Assembly (NCBI GenBank): GCA_030065125.1
Contig: JASJDM010000026.1
Coordinates: 1 to 64,000, forward strand
From: Lysobacterales bacterium
GTDB taxonomy: Bacteria > Pseudomonadota > Gammaproteobacteria > Xanthomonadales > SZUA-38
Length of the DNA stretch: 64,000 nucleotides
Direction: 5' to 3'
Positions 17,028-25,313 of the stretch are shown piece by piece. Within the stretch, counting starts at the first letter, position 1; each line of letters starts with the position of its first letter. The notes beneath the pieces are model-generated. The model ran no database searches, had not been told where the DNA came from, and saw nothing but the letters and a program-made list of their open reading frames with translations. The translations under genes were made by a program, and so were the position numbers.

Positions 17028-17612
17028 ATGAACAGACCAGGCGAAAATACAGGTGCGATCAGGCTGCCCCTCCGCTTCGACCCTGCAGCCCTGAAAAGAG
17101 ATCTCCAACGCGTGCCTGACGATGGGTGGGTGATGCATTTCGTGCAGTACAACTACGAAGGTGAATGGTCCGGCGTCGCGCTGCGCGGCCCTGCCGGCGC
17201 AATCCACCCGATCCAGCAACTGACGGCCAATCCCGGCACCCAGGCCTGGTCCAATACGGCGCTTTATCGGAGTTGCCCGTATTTCGCCAGGGTCATGGAG
17301 TCGTTTCGCTGTGAATTGCTTTCGGTTCGCCTGTTGCGGCTGGGGCCCGGATCCATGATCAGAGAACATACCGATCACAGTCTCTCATTCGAGGACGGTG
17401 AGGTCCGGCTGCACGTTCCGGTGCAGACCAACCCGAACATCCGCTTCTGGCTGGAAAACCAGCTGATACCGCTGCGGGCGGGGGAGACCTGGTACCTCAA
17501 CGTCAACCTGCCTCACCGCGTGGAAAACCTCAGCGATGAGTACCGCGTACACCTGGTGCTGGACTGCGTGGTCAACGATTGGCTCAGGCGTCAGGCCGGC
17601 CTGGCGGACTGA
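17028..17612 (+). CDS. Aspartyl/asparaginyl beta-hydroxylase-family protein
   Basis: 194 residues of the cupin-type Fe/2-oxoglutarate hydroxylase family. Iron ligands are expected in REHTDHS (HxD at about residues 111-113) and the distal His in NVNLPHRVENLS; the 2OG-binding Arg is in EVRLHVPVQTNP or EYRVHLVLDC. These motifs are intact, unlike in the PhyH-type enzyme at 11114. Family members hydroxylate Asp/Asn side chains or other carboxylates; the substrate here is unknown. AGGAG precedes the ATG. It is the last gene of the DUF1592-DUF1552-FGE run, 37 bases after the fusion gene, which suggests a role in modifying an exported protein or small molecule; this is inference. Confidence 0.85.
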   Translation: MNRPGENTGAIRLPLRFDPAALKRDLQRVPDDGWVMHFVQYNYEGEWSGVALRGPAGAIHPIQQLTANPGTQAWSNTALYRSCPYFARVMESFRCELLSVRLLRLGPGSMIREHTDHSLSFEDGEVRLHVPVQTNPNIRFWLENQLIPLRAGETWYLNVNLPHRVENLSDEYRVHLVLDCVVNDWLRRQAGLAD

Positions 17613-17802
17613 TTTCACGGATCCGGGCACCGCTGAGGGGTGCCGGAAAATATTTAGCCTAGCTAAATAATGCGAATCCCTTTCAAAACTCATAAAATCC
17701 AGGGTCGTGCGGGCATTTTCGCCCGATTCGGGGCTTGCCGGCTCGGATCTTTTCCGCTGCACGGCTAAATGATTCGGAACCCAATAGAGTGGGAGGGACT
17801 TT
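17613..17802 (+). promoter_or_regulatory. aceE upstream region with a 7-bp-arm palindrome
   Basis: 190-base gap before the pyruvate dehydrogenase operon, AT-richer than its surroundings. It holds the perfect inverted repeat ATTTAGC-CTA-GCTAAAT at 17652-17668, about 135 bases upstream of the aceE start, a plausible operator. It does not resemble the Escherichia coli PdhR site as I recall it. A strong ribosome site GGGAGGG lies before ATG 17803. Confidence 0.4.
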
Positions 17803-20472
17803 ATGTCCTCTGCAGATTCGTCCCTGCAGGATATTGATCCGCAGGAAACCCAGGAGTGGCTGGATGCTTTGTCGGCCGTCATCAACGCGGACGGTCCGGA
17901 GCGGGCGCACTATTTGCTGGAACAGATGGTCGACCTGGCCCGCCGGTCGGGGGGATACCTCCCGTACGATGCCACTACGGCCTACGTCAACACCATCCCC
18001 CCCAACCTGGAGCAGCGCAGTTCCGGCAACCGCGAGTTTGAGCGTCGGCTGAAGAGCTGGATCCGCTGGAACGCCATGGCCATGGTGGTTCGGGCCAACC
18101 GCAAGGACTCCAGCCTGGGCGGCCATATTGCCAGTTTTGCCTCGGCGGCCACGCTGTACGACGTGGGATTCAACCACTTCTGGCACGCGCCATCGGAAAA
18201 ACACGGAGGGGACCTGGTCTACATCCAGGGACATTCCGCGCCGGGCATTTATGCCCGCGCCTTCCTGGAGGGTCGTCTGACCGAAGACCAGCTGGACAAT
18301 TTCCGCCGGGAAGTGGATGGCGAGGGGCTGTCCTCGTATCCGCATCCCTGGCTGATGCCCAATTTCTGGCAGTTCCCCACGGTGTCCATGGGCCTGGGGC
18401 CCATCATGGCCATCTACCAGGCACGCTTTCTGCGATACCTGCACAACCGCGAACTGATCAACACCGAGCCGCGGCACGTGTGGGCGTTCATGGGTGACGG
18501 CGAAATGGACGAGCCGGAATCCCTGGGCGCCATATCCCTGGCCGGCAGGGAGAGGCTGGACAATCTGATCTTCGTGGTGAACTGCAACCTTCAGCGCCTT
18601 GACGGCCCGGTTCGCGGCAACGGAAAGATCATCCAGGAACTGGAAGGCGTGTTCCGCGGCGCCGGCTGGAACGTGATCAAGGTGCTGTGGGGTTCCTACT
18701 GGGATCCGCTGCTGGCCAAGGACACCGAGGGCCTGCTGCGCCAGCGCATGGAGGAAGCCCTGGACGGTGACTACCAGAACTACAAGGCCAAGGGCGGCGC
18801 CTACACCCGGGAGCATTTTTTCGGGGCCTATCCGGAACTGAAGGAAATGGTGGCCAACATGTCGGACCACGACATCTGGCGGCTCAACCGGGGTGGGCAC
18901 GATCCTTACAAGATGTACGCGGCCTACGCGGCTGCGGTGGCCCACACCGGGCAACCCACGGTGATCCTGGCCAAGACCGTCAAAGGCTACGGCATGGGTG
19001 AGGCCGGCGAGGCCCAGAACATCACCCACCAGCAGAAGAAGATGGATACCGAGTCCATCAAAGTCTTTCGCGACCGCTTCAACATACCCATCGACGACAG
19101 CCAGCTGGAAGAGGTGCCTTACTACAAGCCGCCGGAAGACAGCCCGGAGATGGAGTACTACCGTGAGCGGCGCAAGGCCCTTGGCGGATCACTGCCGGCC
19201 CGCGGCCTGCAGCCGGCCGAGCCGCTGCCGGTGATGGACCTGGATGCGTTCGAAGCCATCATGGGAGACACCGGAGAGCGGGAAATCTCCACCACCATGG
19301 CGTTTGTGCGTGGCCTTTCAATCATCCTGCGGGATAAGCAGCTGGGCCCAAGGGTGGTGCCCATCGTGGCGGACGAAGCCCGAACATTCGGCATGGAAGG
19401 CCTGTTTCGGCAGCTCGGTATCTATTCCCAGGTGGGTCAGCTTTACCAGCCCCAGGATGCCGACCAGTTGTTGTACTACCGGGAAGACAAGAAAGGCCAG
19501 GTGCTGCAGGAAGGCATCACCGAGGCCGGCGCCATGTCGTCCTGGATTGCCGCGGCCACGTCTTATGCCAGCTCGGGTATCCAGATGATCCCGTTTTTCA
19601 TCTATTACTCCATGTTTGGATTCCAGCGCATCGGCGACCTGGCCTGGGCAGCCGGGGACATGCGGGCCCGGGGATTCCTGCTGGGCGGCACCTCCGGTCG
19701 GACCACTCTCAACGGCGAAGGCCTGCAGCACGAAGACGGTCACAGCCACCTGCTGGCTGGTGCTATCCCCAACTGCGTGTCTTACGATCCGACCTTCGCC
19801 TACGAGGTTGCGGTCATCCTGCAGGACGGCATGCGCCGCATGTACCAGGAGCAGGAAGACGTTTTCTACTACGTTACCCTGATGAACGAAAACTACAGCC
19901 ACCCGGCCATGCCCAAGGGCGCTGAAGCGGGCATCCGCAAGGGTCTGTATCAGTGGCGCAAGGGCGGCAAGGGAAAACTCAAGGCCCAGCTCATGGGCAG
20001 TGGCACCATCCTGCGGGAAGTCATCGCCGCTGCCGACATGCTGGCTGAGGATTTTGACGTCAGCTGTGATATCTGGAGCGCCACCAGCTTCAACGAGCTG
20101 GGGCGTGAAGCCTGTGACGTGCAGCGCTGGAATCGCCTGAATCCGGGGCGCAAGGCCCGGGTCAGTCACGTTCAGAAATGCCTGGGTGGGCAGGACGGGC
20201 CGGTCATCGCCGCTACCGACTACGTCCGGGCCTATGCCGACCAGGTCCGCGAGTTCATTGACCAGCCCTACACGGTGCTGGGCACGGACGGCTTCGGCCG
20301 CTCCGACACCCGTCCCAAGCTGCGGGAGTTCTTCGAGGTGAATCGCAACTACGTTGCGTACTACACGCTGTATGCCTTGTTCGAGCAGGGCCAGATTCCG
20401 AAGAAGACCCTGACCGCGGCCATCAAAAAATACGGCATCAACCCCGACAAGCCCAACCCGGTGACGGTGTGA
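17803..20472 (+). CDS. aceE: Pyruvate dehydrogenase E1 component (homodimeric type)
   Basis: Thiamine-diphosphate-dependent decarboxylation of pyruvate and reductive acetylation of E2. The 889 residues fit the homodimeric gammaproteobacterial AceE (about 887). Visible motifs: HFWHAPSEKHGGDLVYIQGH near 140, the ThDP signature MGDGEMDEPES to NCNLQRLDGPV, TVKGYGMGEAGE, the pyrimidine domain EDKKGQVLQEGITEAGAMSS, and the C-terminal YVRAYADQVREF and GTDGFGRSDTR. It is the first gene of the operon; its stop overlaps the aceF start by 1 base. The ATG at 17803 has an excellent ribosome site. Confidence 0.97.
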   Translation: MSSADSSLQDIDPQETQEWLDALSAVINADGPERAHYLLEQMVDLARRSGGYLPYDATTAYVNTIPPNLEQRSSGNREFERRLKSWIRWNAMAMVVRANRKDSSLGGHIASFASAATLYDVGFNHFWHAPSEKHGGDLVYIQGHSAPGIYARAFLEGRLTEDQLDNFRREVDGEGLSSYPHPWLMPNFWQFPTVSMGLGPIMAIYQARFLRYLHNRELINTEPRHVWAFMGDGEMDEPESLGAISLAGRERLDNLIFVVNCNLQRLDGPVRGNGKIIQELEGVFRGAGWNVIKVLWGSYWDPLLAKDTEGLLRQRMEEALDGDYQNYKAKGGAYTREHFFGAYPELKEMVANMSDHDIWRLNRGGHDPYKMYAAYAAAVAHTGQPTVILAKTVKGYGMGEAGEAQNITHQQKKMDTESIKVFRDRFNIPIDDSQLEEVPYYKPPEDSPEMEYYRERRKALGGSLPARGLQPAEPLPVMDLDAFEAIMGDTGEREISTTMAFVRGLSIILRDKQLGPRVVPIVADEARTFGMEGLFRQLGIYSQVGQLYQPQDADQLLYYREDKKGQVLQEGITEAGAMSSWIAAATSYASSGIQMIPFFIYYSMFGFQRIGDLAWAAGDMRARGFLLGGTSGRTTLNGEGLQHEDGHSHLLAGAIPNCVSYDPTFAYEVAVILQDGMRRMYQEQEDVFYYVTLMNENYSHPAMPKGAEAGIRKGLYQWRKGGKGKLKAQLMGSGTILREVIAAADMLAEDFDVSCDIWSATSFNELGREACDVQRWNRLNPGRKARVSHVQKCLGGQDGPVIAATDYVRAYADQVREFIDQPYTVLGTDGFGRSDTRPKLREFFEVNRNYVAYYTLYALFEQGQIPKKTLTAAIKKYGINPDKPNPVTV

Positions 20473-22106
20473 TGGTCATGGAAGTCAAAGTACCCGACAT
20501 CGGCGACTTCGAGGACGTGGAGGTGATCGAAATCCTGGTGGCGCCGGGAGACGATATCGCCCAGGACCAGTCCATCATCAGCCTGGAGAGCGATAAGGCC
20601 ACCATGGAGGTGCCCAGCCCGGCGGCGGGAACCGTCAAGGAGGTCAAAATTGCCGTGGGTGACCGGGTGTCCGAAGGTGACCTGGTGCTGATGCTGGACG
20701 CCGCCGCGGACGAATCGGCCGATGCTGCAACCGAACCCGAGCAGGCCAGGGCGCCACAACCTGAGACGGACGCAGCTTCCGCCGACGATTCATCCTTTGT
20801 TGATGTGCTGGTGCCGGACATCGGCGACTTTGACCAGGTGGACGTGATCGAGGTGCTGGTATCCGCTGGAGACAGCGTTGCCGTGGACCAGTCGCTGATC
20901 AGCCTGGAGAGCGACAAGGCCACCATGGAGGTTCCCAGTTCCCACACCGGCGTGGTCCAGGAGGTGGTGGTCAACGTTGGGGACAAGGTATCGGAAGGTG
21001 ACCGCATTGTCGTGCTCAATGCGTCGCCGGCCCCGGCGGCCGAAGCGCCACAGGTGACCGAGGCCGAAAAGCCAGCCCCGGCGCCGGAGCCAGCGCCGCC
21101 CCTGGCGCCACCCCCAGCGCCACCCGCGGCGGAAAAGGCCCCGGCACCGCCGCCGGTATCCTTCGACGCCAGCACCCGCAGGCCGGACCAGGTGCCCCAT
21201 GCCAGTCCCTCGGTGCGCAAGTTTGCCCGGGAACTGGGTGTGGACCTGACCGAGGTCAGCGGCAGTGGCCGTAAGGGCCGGATCACCAGGGAGGACGTGC
21301 AGGCGTTCGTGAAGGGTGTGGTCAGCCGCAAGGTGGCAGGCGCACCATCCGCGGCGGCCGGTACCGGTCTCAGCCTGCTGGACTGGCCCAAGGTGGATTT
21401 TTCGAAGTTCGGGCCGGTGGAGGTGGAGCCGCTGTCCCGGATCAAGAAAATCTCCGGCGCCAACCTGTCGCGCAACTGGGTAATGATTCCCCACGTCACG
21501 CAAAACGACGAGGCGGACATCACCGAGATGGAGGGCTTCCGCAAGGCCCATTCCGAGGAGGCCAAGGCCAAAGGTTTCAAGCTCACCCCGCTGGCGTTCC
21601 TGATCAAGGCGGTGGTAGCCGCCCTCAAGGAGTATCCCCAGTTCAACGCCTCGCTGGATGAGACCGGCGAAAGCCTGGTGCTGAAACAGTATTTCCACGT
21701 GGGTGTTGCGGTGGACACGCCCGACGGCCTGGTGGTGCCGGTGATTCGGGATTGTGACAAAAAGTCCCTGTACGAGCTGGCCAGTGACGTGGTGGAAGCC
21801 AGCGTCAAGGCCCGGGACAGGAAGCTCAGCCCGTCGGACATGCAGGGGGGCTGTTTTTCCATTTCCAGCCTGGGCGGTATCGGCGGGACGTCGTTTACGC
21901 CCATCATCAACGCACCGGAGGTCGCCATCCTGGGGGTTTCCCGATCGTCCATGAAGCCGGTTTGGAACGGCCAGGAATTCGAGCCGCGGCTGATGCTGCC
22001 GCTGTCGCTTTCCTACGACCACCGAGTCATCGACGGGGCCAGCGCGGCGCGGTTCGTCAGCTACCTGGCCCATGTGCTGGGGGACATCCGCCGCCTGCTG
22101 CTGTGA
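20472..22106 (+). CDS. aceF: Pyruvate dehydrogenase E2, dihydrolipoyllysine acetyltransferase
   Basis: Core of the complex; moves the acetyl group to CoA. The 544 residues contain two lipoyl domains, each with ESDKATMEV (lipoylated K42 and K149), an Ala/Pro-rich linker (EKPAPAPEPAPP and PLAPPPAPPAAEK), a peripheral-subunit-binding domain (SPSVRKFARELGVDL, RKGRITREDV), and the catalytic domain ending in LSYDHRVIDGA with the active-site His. The start is uncertain: ATG at 20472 overlaps the aceE stop, while ATG 20478 gives MEVKVPDIGD, closer to the family norm. It is followed without gap by a protease gene (GTGA overlap). Confidence 0.96.
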   Translation: MVMEVKVPDIGDFEDVEVIEILVAPGDDIAQDQSIISLESDKATMEVPSPAAGTVKEVKIAVGDRVSEGDLVLMLDAAADESADAATEPEQARAPQPETDAASADDSSFVDVLVPDIGDFDQVDVIEVLVSAGDSVAVDQSLISLESDKATMEVPSSHTGVVQEVVVNVGDKVSEGDRIVVLNASPAPAAEAPQVTEAEKPAPAPEPAPPLAPPPAPPAAEKAPAPPPVSFDASTRRPDQVPHASPSVRKFARELGVDLTEVSGSGRKGRITREDVQAFVKGVVSRKVAGAPSAAAGTGLSLLDWPKVDFSKFGPVEVEPLSRIKKISGANLSRNWVMIPHVTQNDEADITEMEGFRKAHSEEAKAKGFKLTPLAFLIKAVVAALKEYPQFNASLDETGESLVLKQYFHVGVAVDTPDGLVVPVIRDCDKKSLYELASDVVEASVKARDRKLSPSDMQGGCFSISSLGGIGGTSFTPIINAPEVAILGVSRSSMKPVWNGQEFEPRLMLPLSLSYDHRVIDGASAARFVSYLAHVLGDIRRLLL

Positions 22107-22612
22107 CGGAGTCGCGCAAAATCGGGCGCGGCATGCTGTGGCTGGCTGCTCTGGGCCTGCTGGGTATGCTGACCCTGGCCTTCGACCGGGTGCTGGACCA
22201 CCAGCAGAATCCCAACTCGTCGCCGGGCTCGCGCACCGGCGCGGGTTTTGTTGAGGTGGCGCTGGCGGCCAATCGCCAGAATCACTACGTGGCCTCGGCG
22301 CTGATCAACGGCCAGGAGGCCGTGGTGCTGCTGGATACCGGCGCCACCCAGGTGGCCATATCCGAACCCCTGGCGCGGCGGCTGGGTTTGCCCCGGGGCA
22401 GTCCCATGCAGATTGCCACCGCCAATGGTATTGCCACTGCGTACAGCACCCGGGTGACGTCCATCCGCCTGGGCCAGATCGAGGTGCGCGACGTCAGCGC
22501 CAAGATCGTGCCCAACATGACCGCGCCCGATGTGCTGCTGGGCATGAACTTCCTCAAGGACCTGGAAATGACCCAGCGCGACGGCCAGCTGATGCTGCGG
22601 CAGTACCAGTGA
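22103..22612 (+). CDS. Membrane-anchored retropepsin-like aspartic protease
   Basis: 169 residues with one N-terminal membrane segment (MLWLAALGLLGMLTLAF) and a retropepsin-like domain outside the membrane: VVLLDTGATQVAIS with the catalytic DTGA, then LGLPRGSPMQI, ATANGIATAY, and APDVLLGMNFLKDLEM. This is the clan AA family (TIGR02281-like) with one catalytic Asp per chain, presumably active as a dimer in the periplasm. The start is GTG at 22103, overlapping the aceF stop by 4 bases, so it must be translated with the dehydrogenase genes. A periplasmic-facing protease between E2 and E3 has no obvious biochemical link to the complex. Confidence 0.85.
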   Translation: MTESRKIGRGMLWLAALGLLGMLTLAFDRVLDHQQNPNSSPGSRTGAGFVEVALAANRQNHYVASALINGQEAVVLLDTGATQVAISEPLARRLGLPRGSPMQIATANGIATAYSTRVTSIRLGQIEVRDVSAKIVPNMTAPDVLLGMNFLKDLEMTQRDGQLMLRQYQ

Positions 22613-22634
22613 AGACTTTAATCGAGAGACACTC

Positions 22635-24359
22635 ATGAGCGACAAATCCATCGTAGAGGTGCCGGACATCGGGGAGTTTTCCGACGTGCCGGTGATTGAA
22701 GTCCTGGTGCAGCCCGGCGACCCGGTGCAGCCGGAGCAGTCGCTGATCACCCTGGAGAGCGACAAGGCCACCATGGAGGTGCCGGCACCCATGGCCGGGA
22801 CTGTCACCAAGGTGCTGGTGCAGGTAGGGGACGCCGTGTCCCAGGGTTCAGCGGTGGTGGAACTGGAGAATGCGGAGTCCACCCCGGCTCAAGCCAGACC
22901 TGAACCGTCGCAACCCTCGCCATCGGCTGCTGGGTCCCCTGCGAACGGGGCGGACCTGCAGGCCCAGGTGGTGGTGCTGGGATCCGGACCCGGCGGCTAC
23001 ACCGCCGCATTTCGCGCCGCTGACCTGGGGCTGAACACGGTGCTGGTAGAACGCTACCCGTCTCTCGGCGGGGTCTGCCTGAACGTGGGCTGCATCCCCT
23101 CCAAGGCGCTGCTGCACACGGCCGCGGTGATCACCGAAACCCGGGCCATGGCAGAGCACGGCGTGAGCTTCGGAGAACCCAGCATTGACCTGGACAAGCT
23201 GCGGGGTTTCAAGGATTCCGTGGTGGGCAAACTCACCGGGGGGCTGGCCGGCCTGGCCAAGCAGCGGAAAGTCACGGTGGTGCAGGGGACCGGTTCCTTC
23301 ATATCGCCCAACCAGATGGAAGTGAACGGAGACGACGGGACCACCCGCATCCAGTTCGACCAGGGCATCATCGCGGCAGGATCCCAGGCCATCAAGCTAC
23401 CCGGCATGCCCTGGGAAGACCCGCGGCTGATGGATTCCACCGACGCCCTGGACCTGGCCGATATCCCCAAAAAGATGCTGATCATCGGCGGCGGCATCAT
23501 CGGCATGGAAATGGCCAGCGTCTACTCAGCCCTGGGTACCCGGGTCACGGTCTGTGAATTGCTGGACCACCTGATGCCCGGCGCGGATCCCGACCTGGTC
23601 AAGCCGTTCCAGCGATTTGTCAGCAAGCAGTACGACAATATTTTCCTGGGTTCACGGGTGACCGGCATCGAGGCTCAGAAGCGGGCGCTCAAGGTCTATT
23701 TTGAGGGCGGCAAGGCACCGGCCCATGACACCTTTGACCGGGTGCTGGTGGCGGTCGGCCGGTCGCCCAACGGGCAAAAGATCGGCGCGGACAAGGCGGG
23801 CGTCAACGTGGACGAACGCGGCTTCATCGCCGTAGACAAGCAGATGCGGACCAACGTGCCCCACATCTTTGCCATCGGCGACGTTGTTGGCCAGCCCATG
23901 CTGGCCCATAAGGCAACCCATGAAGGCAAGGTGGCGGCAGAAGTCTGCGCCGGCGAGAAGAGCGCCTTCGATGCCCGGGTGATTCCGTCAGTAGCCTATA
24001 CGGATCCCGAGGTGGCCTGGGTCGGTGTGACCGAGATCGAAGCCAAACAGCAGGGACTGAACTTCGGCAAAGGCGTCTTCCCCTGGGCCGCCAGCGGTCG
24101 GGCCCTGGGCAACGGGCGCAGCGAAGGGCTGACCAAGCTGATCTTCGACGAAGACACCGAGCAGGTCATCGGCGGCGGCATCGTCGGCCCCAATGCCGGC
24201 GACCTCATCGCCGAGGTGGCCCTGGCCATTGAACTGGGCTGCGACGCCGCCGATATCGGCCTTACCGTGCACCCGCATCCGACGTTGTCGGAAACGGTTT
24301 GTTTTGCGGCGGAGGCTTACGAGGGGACGATTACGGATCTGTACATGCCGAAGAAGTGA
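22635..24359 (+). CDS. lpdA: Dihydrolipoamide dehydrogenase (E3) with N-terminal lipoyl domain
   Basis: Reoxidises the dihydrolipoyl groups of E2 with FAD and NAD. The 574 residues exceed the usual 470 because of an N-terminal lipoyl domain (LESDKATMEV, K44), followed by a short Ala/Pro linker and the E3 body from about residue 115: VVVLGSGPGGYTAAFRAADL (FAD), the redox disulfide GGVCLNVGCIPSK, IIGGGIIGMEMASVYSALG (NAD), FAIGDVVGQPMLAHKA, and the C-terminal VHPHPTLSE catalytic pair. Lipoyl-E3 fusions are known in Neisseria, Xanthomonas and relatives. This is the last gene of the aceE-aceF-protease-lpdA operon. Confidence 0.96.
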   Translation: MSDKSIVEVPDIGEFSDVPVIEVLVQPGDPVQPEQSLITLESDKATMEVPAPMAGTVTKVLVQVGDAVSQGSAVVELENAESTPAQARPEPSQPSPSAAGSPANGADLQAQVVVLGSGPGGYTAAFRAADLGLNTVLVERYPSLGGVCLNVGCIPSKALLHTAAVITETRAMAEHGVSFGEPSIDLDKLRGFKDSVVGKLTGGLAGLAKQRKVTVVQGTGSFISPNQMEVNGDDGTTRIQFDQGIIAAGSQAIKLPGMPWEDPRLMDSTDALDLADIPKKMLIIGGGIIGMEMASVYSALGTRVTVCELLDHLMPGADPDLVKPFQRFVSKQYDNIFLGSRVTGIEAQKRALKVYFEGGKAPAHDTFDRVLVAVGRSPNGQKIGADKAGVNVDERGFIAVDKQMRTNVPHIFAIGDVVGQPMLAHKATHEGKVAAEVCAGEKSAFDARVIPSVAYTDPEVAWVGVTEIEAKQQGLNFGKGVFPWAASGRALGNGRSEGLTKLIFDEDTEQVIGGGIVGPNAGDLIAEVALAIELGCDAADIGLTVHPHPTLSETVCFAAEAYEGTITDLYMPKK

Positions 24360-24375
24360 TGTTCCTCCGCAAGAC

Positions 24376-24463
24376 GGGTCCTCCTGACCCGCTCGCGGGC
24401 GCTACGCAAAACGCGGTTTTGCTTCGCTTACGCCCTCCGGGCGTTGGCACATCCCTGTGCCAA
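24376..24463. repeat. Run of short hairpins after lpdA
   Basis: Four consecutive inverted repeats between 16 and 104 bases after the lpdA stop: GGGTC/GACCC (24376-24390), GCAAAAC-GCG-GTTTTGC (24406-24422), CGCCC/GGGCG (24431-24443) and TTGGCACA-TCCC-TGTGCCAA (24444-24463). None has a T-run, so an intrinsic terminator is not evident; an RNA-stabilising 3' structure or degraded repeat cluster is more likely. Confidence 0.6.
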
Positions 24464-24524
24464 ATGACGCCAGGGCATACCACTCCGATGTTCAACGCAC
24501 CGACGTACTCCATTTCTTATCCTC

Positions 24525-24576
24525 ATCCTGAATCGAGTTCTGGATGACGTTTAATTGTTGCGCACCTTGGGCGCAG
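24525..24576. repeat. REP-like composite element, copy 1
   Basis: Contains ATCCTGAATCGAGTTCTGGA, an inverted repeat with one mismatch in the stem, then ATGACGTTTA and a GCGC...GCGC hairpin (TTGCGCACCTTGGGCGCA). The same order of parts recurs at 36585-36632, where the first stem is perfect, so this is a dispersed repeat. It lies upstream of the SYLF lipoprotein gene. Confidence 0.65.
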
Positions 24577-24651
24577 AATTATGAATATTTAACCCGCTTT
24601 CGGTTACCATATCGTTCCAGTAAAAACTCTCGCTGGACAACGCACCCACCC

Positions 24652-25185
24652 ATGAAAAACATCCTCCTGGCCTGCATGGCTCTCGCGCTCACGGCCTGTG
24701 CCGTAACCCCCAGTGACGGCTACAAATCCCACCGCCTGGATGACGCCACTGAAGAAACCATTTACCAGTTCGAGCAGGTCGATCCCGGCATCGGCAACCT
24801 GTTTCGCAACTCCATCGGCTACGCGGTTTTTCCGACGGTGGGTGCCGGCGCGGCCGGGGTGGGTGGGGCCTACGGCAAAGGCCAGGTCTACGAGCGGGGC
24901 AGGCTGGTGGGCTATTGTGATCTCAGCCAGGCCAGTATTGGCTTCCAGTTCGGCGGCCAGGCCTACAGTCAGGTGATTTTCTTCAACTCCCAGGATGCGC
25001 TGGACTGGTTCAAGTCCGGAGACTTCAGTTTCTCCGGCCAGGCTTCCGCCGTAGCCCTGGACAAAGGCGTGTCGGCCAACGCCAACTTTCGCAACGGTGT
25101 GGCGGTTTACACCAGGGCCAAGGGCGGACTGATGTATCAAGCCTCCATTGGCGGTCAGAAATTCAGATTCGAACCCGCCGGCTGA
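24652..25185 (+). CDS. SYLF (Ysc84-like) domain lipoprotein
   Basis: 177 residues. The N-terminus MKNILLACMALALTACAVT is a lipoprotein signal with LTAC lipobox, so the mature protein is lipidated. The body is the lipid-binding SYLF/DUF500 fold: NSIGYAVFPTVGAGAAGVGG, AYGKGQVYERGRLVGYC, QASIGFQFGGQAYSQVIFF, LDWFKSGDFSFSGQAS, and VYTRAKGGLMYQASIGGQKF. In eukaryotes SYLF binds phosphoinositides; the bacterial role is unclear but probably lipid contact at the envelope. ATG 24652 chosen because it begins the signal. A 29-bp-arm palindrome starts 7 bases after its stop. Confidence 0.88.
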   Translation: MKNILLACMALALTACAVTPSDGYKSHRLDDATEETIYQFEQVDPGIGNLFRNSIGYAVFPTVGAGAAGVGGAYGKGQVYERGRLVGYCDLSQASIGFQFGGQAYSQVIFFNSQDALDWFKSGDFSFSGQASAVALDKGVSANANFRNGVAVYTRAKGGLMYQASIGGQKFRFEPAG

Positions 25186-25191
25186 AGCCCT

Positions 25192-25251
25192 GGGGTCAGA
25201 GTAAAGGGACAGAGTAAATCCCGATTTACTCTGTCCCTTTACTCTGACCCC
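25192..25251. repeat. Palindromic element type B, copy 1
   Basis: Perfect inverted repeat with 29-bp arms (25192-25220 and 25223-25251) and loop CC. Each arm holds two tandem related units, GGGGTCAGAGTAAA and GGGACAGAGTAAAT. It starts 7 bases after the SYLF stop. Copy 2 is at 38462-38528 with the same arm plus a CCGGA extension. No T-run follows. Confidence 0.9.
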
Positions 25252-25313
25252 ACACTTCCAACCGCGATGTTGAATAGTGAAAATAACGCTCCTTCGGTTT
25301 GACGGGCCGTGTA

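Noticed and set aside
20438..21952. 504-codon minus-strand frame opposite aceF
   Set aside because: Antisense shadow with Ser/Thr-rich repeats mirroring the lipoyl and Ala/Pro linker codons.
24376..24463. CRISPR array
   Set aside because: The hairpins differ from each other and are not separated by spacers of regular length; no cas genes.
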